The notes: generated from the sequence alone by a model not told the origin. Positions 51,359 to 61,017 are shown, counted from the stretch's first letter. The stretch is 64,000 bases of DNA from Enterococcus crotali (GCF_000633635.1 NZ_AYPQ01000005.1:194260-258259); one strand, 5' to 3'. Translations and numbers: made by a program.

Positions 51359-52356
51359 AACTGGTTGTTGATATTCAAAAAAAGTTAAGAGATCATCTGT
51401 TGATAGCAAACTTTGAAATAGAGGCAACAACACTTGGTATTTTAGGGGCATCTGGTTGCGGGAAAAGCATGCTGCTTAAATGTATTGCTGGTATCGAAAC
51501 GCCGGATTCAGGTCGTATTCAACTAGGTAATCGTGTGTTGTTTGATCAGGAAAATAAGATCGATTTACCACCACAACAACGTAAAGTTGGCTTGCTTTTT
51601 CAACAATATGCACTATTCCCTCACTTAACAGTCTATAAAAACTTAACGAGTGTGACCAAAGATTCGCAATTGATCTTAGAGTTGTTGCACATGTTTCATT
51701 TAGAAAACGTAAAAAATAGTTATCCTAGACAGCTTTCAGGTGGGCAAAAGCAAAGAGTAGCTTTAGCGCGTATGTTGGCATCAGAACCTGAATTGTTATT
51801 GTTGGACGAACCATTTTCAGCGTTGGATACATCGCTAAAAGAAGAACTTCAGCTTGAATTACAAAAGCATTTGAAGGATTTTAGAGGCAATGTCTTGATC
51901 GTTAGTCATAGTTTGGATGAACTCTATCGACTTTGTCCATTACTTGTGGTCATGACCGAAGCGGGTTTGATCAAAGGTACAACAACAGATATATTTAAAC
52001 AACCTCAAACGATCGAAGCCGCTCGACTAACTGGCTGCAAAAACATATTCCCGGTTAAACGGATTGATTCTCATACCGTTCAAGTTAGTGGATGGGAAAC
52101 GCCACTAACAGTTGCCGTAAAAGTGCCGACAGATTGTCATTATATTGGTATTCGAGCGCATGATTTGCTGCTTGATGAGATTGAAGTCAATCAGTTAGAG
52201 GTGAAATATGTCACTAGTCAGCAAACACCATTTGAACAAAACGCTTGGTTTACTTGTAAAGAAATCGATCTTTGGTGGAAAGGCAGTAAGCAGATCGAGG
52301 CTAGCAAAGTCAACAGATTTAGTCTTGCACCGGAGGCAATCATGGTTTTAAAATAA
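51355..52356 (+). CDS. modC: molybdate ABC transporter ATP-binding protein ModC
   Basis: A 333-aa ATPase: Walker A GASGCGKSMLLKCIAGIE (near residue 30), Q-loop FQQYALFPHLT, signature QLSGGQKQRVALARMLASE (near 124), Walker B LLLLDEPFSALD (near 144). The C-terminal 90 residues form a TOBE-like domain. GGGAGG (51341-51346) sets ATG 51355. Last gene of the operon. No ModE regulator is found nearby. Confidence 0.91.
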   Translation: MKLVVDIQKKLRDHLLIANFEIEATTLGILGASGCGKSMLLKCIAGIETPDSGRIQLGNRVLFDQENKIDLPPQQRKVGLLFQQYALFPHLTVYKNLTSVTKDSQLILELLHMFHLENVKNSYPRQLSGGQKQRVALARMLASEPELLLLDEPFSALDTSLKEELQLELQKHLKDFRGNVLIVSHSLDELYRLCPLLVVMTEAGLIKGTTTDIFKQPQTIEAARLTGCKNIFPVKRIDSHTVQVSGWETPLTVAVKVPTDCHYIGIRAHDLLLDEIEVNQLEVKYVTSQQTPFEQNAWFTCKEIDLWWKGSKQIEASKVNRFSLAPEAIMVLK

Positions 52357-52392
52357 TATAGAAATTGGTTCGTTAAAGATTTATTTGATGTG

Positions 52393-52436
52393 CACCCAAC
52401 TGTTTGTCATTGCAGCAGACAATTTGGGTGTTTATT
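52393..52436 (+). terminator. terminator of the moa-mod operon
   Basis: CACCCAA (52393-52399) pairs with TTGGGTG (52424-52430), with TTGTC/GACAA further in, then TTTATTCT. Confidence 0.75.
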
Positions 52437-52578
52437 CTATTTGGCTGAAAATAGCCTTCTAACTTTATTCACATATTGTTCATTGAAATGACAAGTCTGT
52501 ACCTATTGCTTAATGCTAAAATAGTAGTTGAAAGATTGTAGAGATTAAACAATCAAGAATAATAGGAGAAAGATAAAA

Positions 52579-53475
52579 ATGGGGAAGATTTTAGAAATCA
52601 AAGGAGTAACCAAATATTTTGGTGAACAGCAAGTTTTAGATGAGCTTGATTTTTCGTTGGATGAGCCCAAGATCATTGCTTTAGTAGCACCAAATGGTAC
52701 AGGGAAAACAACGTTACTAAATAGCATTGCAAACATCGATCCAATCAATTCAGGGACGATTCAGATCTTTGGACAACCGAATACAGATTACCGCTTATTT
52801 TATAAAATGTCTTATTTACAGGATGCTTCTATTTTATATGGAAATTTGACTGGCTGGGATCATTTGGAATTTGTCCGTAAAGAACAAGGTAAAACAAAAG
52901 AAGAACTTCAGCAATTGGTCATAGAGTTGGGGATTGCCGATTACTTAAAAAAGAAAGTCAAACATTATTCTTTAGGAATGAAGCAGCACTTATTGTTAAC
53001 GGTATCTTTGATCAACAAACCTGAGCTACTTTTAATGGATGAACCGTTAAATGGCTTAGACCCAGACAGCATTATCAAAGTACGAAATATTATTCGAACA
53101 TTAGCTGATCAAGGTGTATCGATGATTATTTCTTCTCATAATCTTGAGGAAATTGAAAAAGTGACGGAACATGTGCTCTTTTTGTATAAAGGAAAATTAA
53201 TTAGAAAAGAAGAGGTTATGATCGATACCCTAGAGTATACGATCGTTTTAAAAGATCTCGAAAAAGCACTCTCTTTTTTATCGAGAATCGAAGTCGTATG
53301 CACTAAACTCTCTGAGTATAAGCTAGTCGGAACATTTTCTAAACAGCAATTTAATGTGTTTCAATCTTTTTGCAAAGAGCAGGAAATAGAATTATTTGAT
53401 TGTCAGGCGACAAATGGTCAGTTAGAATCTGTGTATTTTAATTTATATGGTAAAAATCAGTGGAGTTCATTATGA
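52579..53475 (+). CDS. ABC transporter ATP-binding protein (exporter type)
   Basis: A 298-aa ATPase: Walker A APNGTGKTTLLNSIANI (near residue 39), signature YSLGMKQHLLLTVSLI (near 134), Walker B ELLLMDEPLNGLDPDS (near 151). The signature has LGMKQ in place of LSGGQ, as in drug/lantibiotic-type exporters, and a C-terminal 90-residue domain follows. Two permease genes follow with 4-bp overlaps. Cargo unknown. Confidence 0.87.
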   Translation: MGKILEIKGVTKYFGEQQVLDELDFSLDEPKIIALVAPNGTGKTTLLNSIANIDPINSGTIQIFGQPNTDYRLFYKMSYLQDASILYGNLTGWDHLEFVRKEQGKTKEELQQLVIELGIADYLKKKVKHYSLGMKQHLLLTVSLINKPELLLMDEPLNGLDPDSIIKVRNIIRTLADQGVSMIISSHNLEEIEKVTEHVLFLYKGKLIRKEEVMIDTLEYTIVLKDLEKALSFLSRIEVVCTKLSEYKLVGTFSKQQFNVFQSFCKEQEIELFDCQATNGQLESVYFNLYGKNQWSSL

Positions 53476-54620
53476 ATTTTGAATGGAAAAAATGGATCAA
53501 AAATCCTAAAAATATTATTTTGATAGGTTTGGCTATACTCTCGGTTTTTGTTTCCTTAACAAATCTTTATTATAAGAATCTAGGGGAAGATCAAGCTGTT
53601 TTTAACCATTTAAAAGCACTTAATGACGAAATCGACCCGCCGCAAGGATATAGTGGACCAAAGGAAAATTACAAGTTATTACTACTTTTAGATGAAAACG
53701 GGAAGCTTCCTTCTAATAAAGAACAAGCACTTCAAAAAATCTTGATCGATATTATTTATCTGTTAGAAGATGAGCACACTGCTCAGGTAGAGAAAAAGTG
53801 GCTTGAAAAAACTAAGATTCAAATGGAACGACTAACATTACAGCAAAAATATCTGGATCTTGGTGGCGAACCGTGGCGCAATGAAACTAATATTGCTGAA
53901 CAGCTGGCTCGTGATCAATGGCTTCTCGAGCGGGACATTCCGATTGCAAACGTAGAAATCGGGCAACAAGGCTTTTATTTTGTCTATTATTTGTTAAGTC
54001 ATTGGATGAATTTTATTATAGTGACTATGATTGGTTTATGCTTTTTTGATTTCTTAACAAGCGAATATGAACGGAAAAATTATTTGTTTATGGCAGTTCA
54101 ACCAATCAATACGATGCGATTTTTTCAACGTAAATATGTGGTAGCGGTGAGTATTTTTGTTGGTGGTTTGATCATGTTATTAGCTTTAGGCTTTATCGTA
54201 GCAAGTCTAGTGCATGGAACAGGTTCATTGATGTATCCAATAGCCATTTATCAAGGAACAGCGTTTAAGTTGATCCCGTTATGGAACTTTTTGATTAAAA
54301 CAATCAGCTTACAAGTGCTCTTTATCATGTGTGCAATCAGTTTTCTATTATTGTTGTCTAAGTGGGTAAAAAATGCTGTAGAAGTACTTGGATTATTTCT
54401 GATCATCATGCTTGTACCAGTCATTTTAGAAAAACTGATTCCAAAAATTCATGTGATCAGTTTTGCTCTTCCTTTTTTCTATATGGACACGAATACTAAA
54501 ATAGTAGAAATCAGCGGTCACTTTTCAACCTCTTATGTTATTCAAGTGCTCGTTTTAATCAGCTGGAATCTCGTGTTAGCTCTGATTTGGCAACTGAATT
54601 GGAGGGAGAAAAAAGGATGA
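53472..54620 (+). CDS. ABC-2 type permease subunit
   Basis: A 382-aa membrane protein starting at an ATGA overlap with the ATPase gene (GGAG at 53462-53465). One helix near residues 12-32 is followed by a large external domain of about 150 residues, then five or six helices (from HWMNFIIVTMIGLCFFDFL near 178). This is the ABC-2 exporter permease layout. It pairs with the next gene, which has the same architecture. Confidence 0.8.
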   Translation: MNFEWKKWIKNPKNIILIGLAILSVFVSLTNLYYKNLGEDQAVFNHLKALNDEIDPPQGYSGPKENYKLLLLLDENGKLPSNKEQALQKILIDIIYLLEDEHTAQVEKKWLEKTKIQMERLTLQQKYLDLGGEPWRNETNIAEQLARDQWLLERDIPIANVEIGQQGFYFVYYLLSHWMNFIIVTMIGLCFFDFLTSEYERKNYLFMAVQPINTMRFFQRKYVVAVSIFVGGLIMLLALGFIVASLVHGTGSLMYPIAIYQGTAFKLIPLWNFLIKTISLQVLFIMCAISFLLLLSKWVKNAVEVLGLFLIIMLVPVILEKLIPKIHVISFALPFFYMDTNTKIVEISGHFSTSYVIQVLVLISWNLVLALIWQLNWREKKG

Positions 54621-55741
54621 ATCTGATTTGGTTTGAAGGTAAGAAAACATGGCAAACGCGAAAAACATATTTATTTTTGCTATTAGGGCTTTTGTTGACC
54701 GTCATTTTATTTATATTTAATAGCTATCAGGGACAAAAAGAAAACAATGCTATAGCTTTATTGACAGAAGACAAAACAGAAGTTATGGGACTAGGTAGTT
54801 ATAGTGATGAAATCAATCAATTCTTGAAAGAGACGAACCAAAACATAGCGATACAAGAAGAGAACTTTCGCACCGACGCTGATCAGGGAAAATCATTAAT
54901 TGGAAAATTGACGCTACCAACCTATCCATTTTATCGGAAAATGCTAAACGAAGAATTAGTGAAACGTAAATTGCCTCCTCAATCGATGCGTTACGGAACG
55001 AGAAATACGATTTTTACAGCGATCTTATTCTCTTATTTGGCGAGTAGCTTTGGCATCGTTTGGTTGTTGTTTTTGTTTGGTGACAGCTTGACCAAGGAAA
55101 TTGAAGAGCAAAGTATGTATTTCTATTTTTCTCAACCTGTAAAGAGAGGCCGCTTGTATTTCACTAAGTACTTTTTAGTATGGTTACAGTCAGTGTTGGC
55201 GATGGGGTTAGTACTAGTTTTTGGTTTTGTGGTAGCAAGTCTGTTCTCAGGTGCAAGTTCATTTGATTATCCAGTGATTGTTTTTACAGAAAAGTCGATG
55301 ACAATGATTCCGATACTTCAATACACTGGACAAGTATTTTTGGTGTTTATGTTTGTTTTAGGCTTTTGTTTTGCTCTTCATTTTTTGGTTAGTATTTTGT
55401 TGAAGAAAACAAGTTTTAGCATAGTTATCACGCTGCTGATTTTATTTGAAGGCTATACTTTAAGTACGTTGAACAATGACTTTATGAGAAAAATCGCTCA
55501 GTTCAATCCATTTGTATATTTGAACGTGAGTCGATTGTTTGTGGGTTATGATTTTCGCCCATTTGAGCTATTTTCAATTGAAAATCAGGAGTATTATGCT
55601 AACTGGTGTTTGCCACGAACATTGCATAATGCTCAAATCAATAGTATAAATGGTCTTTTTACTTTAACTGTTGGGACGATACTATTGTTGTCTCTAGGCT
55701 ATTTTTGCTTTAAGAAAAATGTTCATCGTTGGAAAATTTAA
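54617..55741 (+). CDS. ABC-2 type permease subunit
   Basis: A 374-aa membrane protein. ATG 54617 overlaps the previous stop; GGAGGGA (54601-54607) is the ribosome site. One N-terminal helix, an external domain of about 100 residues, then six helices from about residue 130 (FTAILFSYLASSFGIVWLLF). Probably a heterodimer partner of the preceding permease. Confidence 0.8.
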   Translation: MNLIWFEGKKTWQTRKTYLFLLLGLLLTVILFIFNSYQGQKENNAIALLTEDKTEVMGLGSYSDEINQFLKETNQNIAIQEENFRTDADQGKSLIGKLTLPTYPFYRKMLNEELVKRKLPPQSMRYGTRNTIFTAILFSYLASSFGIVWLLFLFGDSLTKEIEEQSMYFYFSQPVKRGRLYFTKYFLVWLQSVLAMGLVLVFGFVVASLFSGASSFDYPVIVFTEKSMTMIPILQYTGQVFLVFMFVLGFCFALHFLVSILLKKTSFSIVITLLILFEGYTLSTLNNDFMRKIAQFNPFVYLNVSRLFVGYDFRPFELFSIENQEYYANWCLPRTLHNAQINSINGLFTLTVGTILLLSLGYFCFKKNVHRWKI

Positions 55742-55755
55742 AACGGGAGTGAATC

Positions 55756-55914
55756 ATGTTGAAAGAGGAAAACTTTATTCATTATGTTACTGTAGCACTT
55801 AAAAATTTAGGATATAACAAAGCTGGTATCTTCAATGTCGAAGGAGAAATAAAGCGATTACTCAAACGTTATTCTACTGAAGAAATCAAGGCTAAACTAG
55901 AAAAAATGAAATAG
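55756..55914 (+). CDS. small 52-aa protein at the end of the ABC operon
   Basis: GGGAG (55745-55749) stands 6 nt before ATG 55756; the frame gives a 52-aa, charged, helical protein (NFIHYVTVALKNLGYNKAGI, then EIKRLLKRYSTEEIKAKLEK). It is 14 bp after the permease gene and so very likely co-translated. No family recognised. Possibly a small partner of the transporter. Confidence 0.6.
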   Translation: MLKEENFIHYVTVALKNLGYNKAGIFNVEGEIKRLLKRYSTEEIKAKLEKMK

Positions 55915-56192
55915 GTGATCTCAAATCAGTTGGATAGAATACGAATCTATTCTTGCACAATCGTTTTTCATTTCAAGAAATCCTATTTTTCAAAATGTAG
56001 CTGATTCAACATGTCAGCGCAATGGGTATGAATGATCTAGTATTTCATAATTGCTATAGAAGAATGAAGCTATATGAGCAAGCTAGACACTATGCTTAAA
56101 TAATTTTTTAAAATCTAATTGCTATTTTTAATAAATATAGTTAGAATAAAAAAGAAGGAATGGCTTTTAAATAACTAAAAATAGACAAAAAA
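55915..56192. other. intergenic region, nothing recognised
   Basis: AT-rich, no supported gene on either strand and no convincing promoter. Confidence 0.4.
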
Positions 56193-56246
56193 CAAATAAA
56201 AGCTTCCGATTATCTGTTATAATCGGAAGCTTTTATTTGTCTTTTT
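56193..56246. terminator. strong bidirectional terminator
   Basis: A perfect 21-bp stem (left arm CAAATAAAAGCTTCCGATTAT) around CTGTT, with TCTTTTTT after it and an A-rich left flank. It contains ATTATCTGTTATAA (56209-56222), whose inverse recurs after the integrase gene. Confidence 0.9.
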
Positions 56247-56401
56247 TAAGATAACGAACGTTTCTAAAACATATACTACTATTTAAATAGTAAGGTGTCA
56301 ATAGGTTTTTATGGAATAAAAATAGGTTTTTGTATTTATTTTAAATAAATATGTTTTCATAGTGATTAATTTAATAGAATAACAAGTAATTATATTTTTA
56401 A

Positions 56402-56420
56402 GCCGTCAGTTTAGCCGTCA
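56402..56420 (+). repeat. paired GCCGTCA repeats, left of the integrase
   Basis: GCCGTCA at 56402-56408 and 56414-56420. The same pair occurs right of the gene at 57572-57578 and 57583-57589, the last of each followed by AAT. Likely arm-type recombinase binding sites. Confidence 0.6.
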
Positions 56421-56450
56421 AATTATTGAAGTAGGAAGGATTGAATTTAA

Positions 56451-57545
56451 ATGACTAGAAGAGGGGAAAATATTTATAAAAGAAAAGATGGACGTTGGGA
56501 AGGTAGGTACGCAAAAGGTCGAAAAACAAATGGCACTATTCATTATGGCTATGTTTACGGCTATAAATATAAAGAAGTCAAACAACGCTTAATTCATTTA
56601 AAGTCTACACAACAACATGCTGATGAGCCTTTTATCAAAAAATACGAAGGGACTTTAAATGAATGGTCGGCTGATTGGTTAAAAGAAATCAAGCCTGATG
56701 TTAAGCCTAGTACATATAGTAGTTATTCTACCAAGCTGACACATCATATTTTACCGGTTCTTGGAAATCAGCCGATTTATATGATCAAAAAAAATCAAGT
56801 AGAGTATTGGTTAAATTCATTGCGGGATGAACTGGCAATCAGCTCAATTCATGCAACTTATAGAGTTTTAAGAAGTTGCCTAAACTATGCAGTCAAGCGG
56901 TCTTTGATTATAAAAAATCCATGTACGGACGTTCAACTACCAAAACAAAAATCAAGCACAGTACAAAGTTTGACCAAACAAGAACAAGAAAGACTTGAAA
57001 AAGTAGCAAAACAACATAAAGCTGGTCTACCGATTTTGATTGCTTTAGAAACGGGAATGAGAATTGGAGAGATTGCTGGATTAAAATGGCAAGACATTGA
57101 TTTTCTTGAGCAAGTCATTAGAGTGAAACGAACACTACAGCGAGTGGCCACAGAAGGGGCAAGACAAAAAACAGAATTAGTTGAGCTTTCACCAAAAAGT
57201 AGCAACTCTGTTCGTATTATTCCCTTATCTCAGAACATGAGTTGTTTGCTTCAAAAAATGCAAAAAGAAGCACAAAGTGATTATGTAGTGGGGAAAAGAA
57301 AAGCATTGGAGCCTCGAGTGATCAATTACCATTTTAAACAAATCTGTCAAAAAGCACAGCTTCCACCTGTTCATTTTCATGCCTTGAGACATACCTTTGC
57401 TACTCGCTGTTTAGAAAACGGTGCGACTGTAGCCACAATCAGTGATTTATTAGGGCACAGCTCAATAAAAATGACATTAGATACATACATTAGTTCTTTT
57501 CTGACTGAGAAGAGAAAAGCAATTGATTCTGTCAGCTCGCTCTAA
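56451..57545 (+). CDS. tyrosine recombinase / phage-type integrase
   Basis: A 364-aa integrase: N-terminal arm-binding domain (NIYKRKDGRWEGRYAKGRK), SAM-like core-binding domain (about residues 65-165), catalytic domain with the first Arg in ETGMRIGEIAGLKW (near 203), HALRHTFATRCLENG (near 307) and LGHSS followed by the catalytic Tyr in LDTYISSF (near 345). All five catalytic positions appear present. It stands alone, without other phage genes, between an ABC operon and a WxL locus, flanked by GCCGTCA pairs. Confidence 0.88.
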   Translation: MTRRGENIYKRKDGRWEGRYAKGRKTNGTIHYGYVYGYKYKEVKQRLIHLKSTQQHADEPFIKKYEGTLNEWSADWLKEIKPDVKPSTYSSYSTKLTHHILPVLGNQPIYMIKKNQVEYWLNSLRDELAISSIHATYRVLRSCLNYAVKRSLIIKNPCTDVQLPKQKSSTVQSLTKQEQERLEKVAKQHKAGLPILIALETGMRIGEIAGLKWQDIDFLEQVIRVKRTLQRVATEGARQKTELVELSPKSSNSVRIIPLSQNMSCLLQKMQKEAQSDYVVGKRKALEPRVINYHFKQICQKAQLPPVHFHALRHTFATRCLENGATVATISDLLGHSSIKMTLDTYISSFLTEKRKAIDSVSSL

Positions 57546-57571
57546 CATATTATACTGTTGATATTTTCTTC

Positions 57572-57589
57572 GCCGTCATTCCGCCGTCA
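57572..57589 (+). repeat. paired GCCGTCA repeats, right of the integrase
   Basis: GCCGTCA at 57572-57578 and 57583-57589, matching the pair at 56402-56420. Confidence 0.6.
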
Positions 57590-57631
57590 AATGAAATACA
57601 CGAAGTGATTGTATCAAGGTCTTAACCGACA

Positions 57632-57655
57632 TTATCTTGTTATAACAGATAATGA
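57632..57655. repeat. palindrome right of the integrase
   Basis: TTATCTTGTTATAACAGATAA forms a near-perfect dyad. TTATAACAGATAAT (57640-57653) is the reverse complement of ATTATCTGTTATAA at 56209-56222. It also lies in the regulator's upstream region, so an operator role is an alternative. Confidence 0.5.
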
Positions 57656-57739
57656 GATAAAAATGTACAAAAAATATAATATAGGTCATTAGAATTATCT
57701 TTGATAGTATACAGCAAAAACAAAAGGATGTGAAAAGAT

Positions 57740-58420
57740 ATGTACGCAATTGGGGTACTTTCAGATAAACAAATGATACATAAAAAAGAGCAGGAACGAT
57801 TTCTTACTGATTTTGATATTACAGTCCATGATTTGGAAAAGACAAAGCTAACCTCTTTACATGGGATTGTCCTTCCAAAAAATGAACATGTACAAATAGA
57901 GAAATTATTTCAGTGGTTGATCAAAGTGAGAGAAAGTACATTAAAACCAATTTGGATTTTAGCGAGTGAGCCCTTAGGAGAGGAAAAGCTCATCTATTTA
58001 AAATTAGGTGTGACAGGCTTTCTAGTGGAAACAGACTCATTTGAAGAAATTGCTTGGACGATAAAAAATGGACTGCTTTCTATGGGCAAAGAAGAGACTG
58101 AGGCCGATAAAAATCATAATTTTTGTTTAGATCCATCAAGTTTTACCGCTGTGATTGCTGGCAAAAAGATGATGCTGACAAAATTAGAGTATATGTTGCT
58201 TGATTACTTATATACATCTATAAATACGGTGCGAACCTATGAGGAAATTGCCAATTATTTATGGAAAAAAAAAGAATCAGCACCAAAATACCGAGTAGCC
58301 AATTTAATCTTTCACATTCGTCAGAAAATAGAAATCATTGACAAAAAATATGCAAATATGATTAAAACGGTTCGTTCGAAAGGGTATATTTTAACACTTC
58401 CAGAGGAGTTTATTGAGTAA
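57740..58420 (+). CDS. winged-helix (OmpR-type) regulator of the WxL locus
   Basis: A 226-aa protein. Residues 1-115 resemble a degenerate receiver-like domain (YAIGVLSDKQMIHKKEQERF) with no clear phospho-acceptor Asp; residues 130-222 are a Trans_reg_C winged helix (LTKLEYMLLDYLYTSIN, then TVRSKGYILTLPEE). AAAGGATG precedes the ATG. Orphan regulators of this kind are common next to WxL operons, so control of the genes from 58531 is likely. Confidence 0.75.
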   Translation: MYAIGVLSDKQMIHKKEQERFLTDFDITVHDLEKTKLTSLHGIVLPKNEHVQIEKLFQWLIKVRESTLKPIWILASEPLGEEKLIYLKLGVTGFLVETDSFEEIAWTIKNGLLSMGKEETEADKNHNFCLDPSSFTAVIAGKKMMLTKLEYMLLDYLYTSINTVRTYEEIANYLWKKKESAPKYRVANLIFHIRQKIEIIDKKYANMIKTVRSKGYILTLPEEFIE

Positions 58421-58530
58421 CAGAAAATAAGAAAACATCCATTTCCTTTATCTTCCCCAATAGTTGACTTATTGAAAGGAGGGATGCAAAAAAAATTAGA
58501 GTAATTATCAAAATAGAAAGGAGGAAAAAA

Positions 58531-61005
58531 ATGAGAAAAAAAAGGAAAAATAAACTTAGATTAATGCTGGTACTCACCGGACTTGTTGTTGGTATCTTTT
58601 ATTTTACTCAGAGCAGAAATGATAGATTAATGGCAGCACCACCTGTTGGGTATTCCGATTTTATCACGACGCCTGGTGTGAATATAATTGATATCAATGC
58701 TACTTCAAAGGTCGAGATTTCAGGAGATTACTCATTGAAATTTCGACTGTCAGACAAAGTCGTATATGAGCCTATCGGTGCATCGAAAGTTGAAGATTTT
58801 GTAAGCAGAAATACATTTCCTGGTTCGAATCAGCATAATTTCAGAGGAAAAAGTCAAGTCATTAGCTTTAATCCTAAAGATGATGCCTTATATCCGGAAC
58901 GTGCTGTTTGGGTTAGAAATGCTGGTATTTATAAAGGTAGAGAGATTGATCTCAAGTTGGTTATCGATAAATTGAATTTTCAATATGTCTCTGGTTATCC
59001 AGGTGGTGGTTATCCTGATGTAAACTTTTTTGCTTTAGATGTTAGTGAACGAAAGCTATATAATAGCTATTTAACTGCTAGCGATTCACCAATTCTTTGG
59101 GAAAAAGCTTTCTTAATGATGGGTGGGAAAAAGGGTAACGTTGATCCAAATGCTAAAGAAGCAAGTAATCTTTCAGAAAATTATAGTAAAGGTGATACAG
59201 TTTCCTATCATTATGAATTTTACGATTCTGTAACTAAAAAGCAGATAAATGTTAAAGGAATTTGGAATTACAATAATATCAACCTTGCAAAACAAATCAT
59301 AACAGATTTTGACGGTGACTTTAGTAGGATTTTTGTTACGACAGATGCGGATGAAAATCTGGGCTATCAACTGGGGCCATCACCTATTGAAACGATCAAT
59401 ATTTCAGGAGCTGCGAATATTGTCGATAAAAGCTATACCAGATTAGATAAATTGTTCCAAGGGTCAACGTATACTACGGCATTTTCTGCTAATTGGAGTA
59501 CACCTATGCTAGTGATGTACGAAACTGAATCGCTAGCCCGAATAGCCCCTGCGAAACCAGTCGTCATCGGTAATACTACTGATCAAACACACAAAGACCC
59601 TAACTACTTAGGCTTGAATTATACCATCATTCAAGATGTAGCAGATAATCGTGTGATCAATCGTAATAACAAATTTATAATCGAAACAACTGTCCCAGCT
59701 TATTATGATATTGATTTAGCCAACATCAAAGTTAATTCATATGGGAATGCAGATGATTTAACTGATTTGTTTATACTTTCAGTCAATCCAGCTAATCCGA
59801 GTAAACTTTTATTAACAGCAAAAGACTCAACTGCAGATGAATTCAACGGGAAAGTATTTGAAATTACGGTTTCAGCAAAACCAAACAGCACGTTTGATTT
59901 TGCCAAAAATAAAGCGGACTATCGTTACCAAAATGGCGGTAAGGATGACGGATATATGCTGTTTGAGCAAGGATTATCCACCAAAGTTCACTACGAGGTC
60001 AATGATAGTGTGACGGGTGCAGTCGTGCACAATAAAGATATCGCATCAGAAATTACCGATGATACAACAGCAAAAGTTTTATATGAAGGAATTCCAGATG
60101 GAGATCCTAAAAAGGATTTGACATTCCAAAAAGGCACCGATTTCTCAAAAATAGACAAGCAAACAGCCTATCTTGATAATCTTCGTGTCGATACCGAGAA
60201 TGCCATCGATGAACCAGTGGCTGTATCCTATAAAGATGGGAAATTACCTGATTCATCTATTCTTGGACCACAAAAAGTAACATTGGTTTTAACGACGGCT
60301 AAAGGAGTCACTGCTGAAAAAGAAGTAACGATCATGATTTCTGATATCAGTGCAACGTTAACGGTTAAATTTATTGGTGAATTAAATAATGAACTACATT
60401 TGCCGATTACATTAGAGGGCAATACGGCAGATACAATTGATTTATCCATTGATAAAACAGTGCAGGATATTGTGTCTGAATTAGTAACAAAAGGCTATAC
60501 AAAATTACCGTGGGATAACCCAGAGCCTGAGACCGCCACTTCTTATACGGCAGGAACAGTAATCTATAAATTCCAGGGGAATCTAGCGTTAGATTCAGTA
60601 CCAAAAACCTTGAATTTCGGTAAGCTGACTTATGATGCAAAAACAAAAAGAGTTGAAAATCCTGATTTCAAGGAAAAACTGATTGTTTCAGATACACGAG
60701 CAAATCCAATACAAGGGTGGCATTTAACTGCAACCTTAACTAGTCCAATGATCAATGGCAAAGGCGAAGAGCTTGTAAATGCTTTGCGTTATGTAGATCA
60801 AGGACAGGAAACCATTCTTGATAATAATGCACAAGTCGTCTATGCCAATAGTGAAGGGAAAGACGGGAAATTTACAGTTAGTGATTCGTGGGGAACTGCT
60901 CAAGGAACAGATGGGATAAAGCTTCAAATGAATTCCTCTGATACCGTGTATACCGGAGATTATATTGGAACGATTACTTGGAAAATCATGGCTGGACAAC
61001 CATAG
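58531..61005 (+). CDS. large WxL-domain surface protein
   Basis: An 824-aa exported protein. Signal peptide: basic MRKKRKNKLR then LMLVLTGLVVGIFYFT, cleavage probably after MAA (near residue 36). The body is beta-rich, with bacterial-Ig-like or MucBP-like modules near 480-650. The C-terminal WxL domain has GWHLTATLTSPM (near 730) and ends GDYIGTITWKIMAGQP. WxL domains bind peptidoglycan non-covalently. AAAGGAGG (58517-58524) sets the start. First structural gene of the locus. Confidence 0.82.
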   Translation: MRKKRKNKLRLMLVLTGLVVGIFYFTQSRNDRLMAAPPVGYSDFITTPGVNIIDINATSKVEISGDYSLKFRLSDKVVYEPIGASKVEDFVSRNTFPGSNQHNFRGKSQVISFNPKDDALYPERAVWVRNAGIYKGREIDLKLVIDKLNFQYVSGYPGGGYPDVNFFALDVSERKLYNSYLTASDSPILWEKAFLMMGGKKGNVDPNAKEASNLSENYSKGDTVSYHYEFYDSVTKKQINVKGIWNYNNINLAKQIITDFDGDFSRIFVTTDADENLGYQLGPSPIETINISGAANIVDKSYTRLDKLFQGSTYTTAFSANWSTPMLVMYETESLARIAPAKPVVIGNTTDQTHKDPNYLGLNYTIIQDVADNRVINRNNKFIIETTVPAYYDIDLANIKVNSYGNADDLTDLFILSVNPANPSKLLLTAKDSTADEFNGKVFEITVSAKPNSTFDFAKNKADYRYQNGGKDDGYMLFEQGLSTKVHYEVNDSVTGAVVHNKDIASEITDDTTAKVLYEGIPDGDPKKDLTFQKGTDFSKIDKQTAYLDNLRVDTENAIDEPVAVSYKDGKLPDSSILGPQKVTLVLTTAKGVTAEKEVTIMISDISATLTVKFIGELNNELHLPITLEGNTADTIDLSIDKTVQDIVSELVTKGYTKLPWDNPEPETATSYTAGTVIYKFQGNLALDSVPKTLNFGKLTYDAKTKRVENPDFKEKLIVSDTRANPIQGWHLTATLTSPMINGKGEELVNALRYVDQGQETILDNNAQVVYANSEGKDGKFTVSDSWGTAQGTDGIKLQMNSSDTVYTGDYIGTITWKIMAGQP

Positions 61006-61017
61006 AAGGGGGAAAAT

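Noticed and set aside
54587-54616. Longer start for the second ABC permease
   Set aside because: The upstream start lies inside the previous gene, whereas ATG 54617 has a GGAGGGA site and the usual short overlap.
58480-58500. Tiny leader ORF (ATGCAAAAAAAATTAGAGTAA) before the first WxL gene
   Set aside because: The GGAGG overlaps too closely with its ATG and there is no regulatory structure around it.
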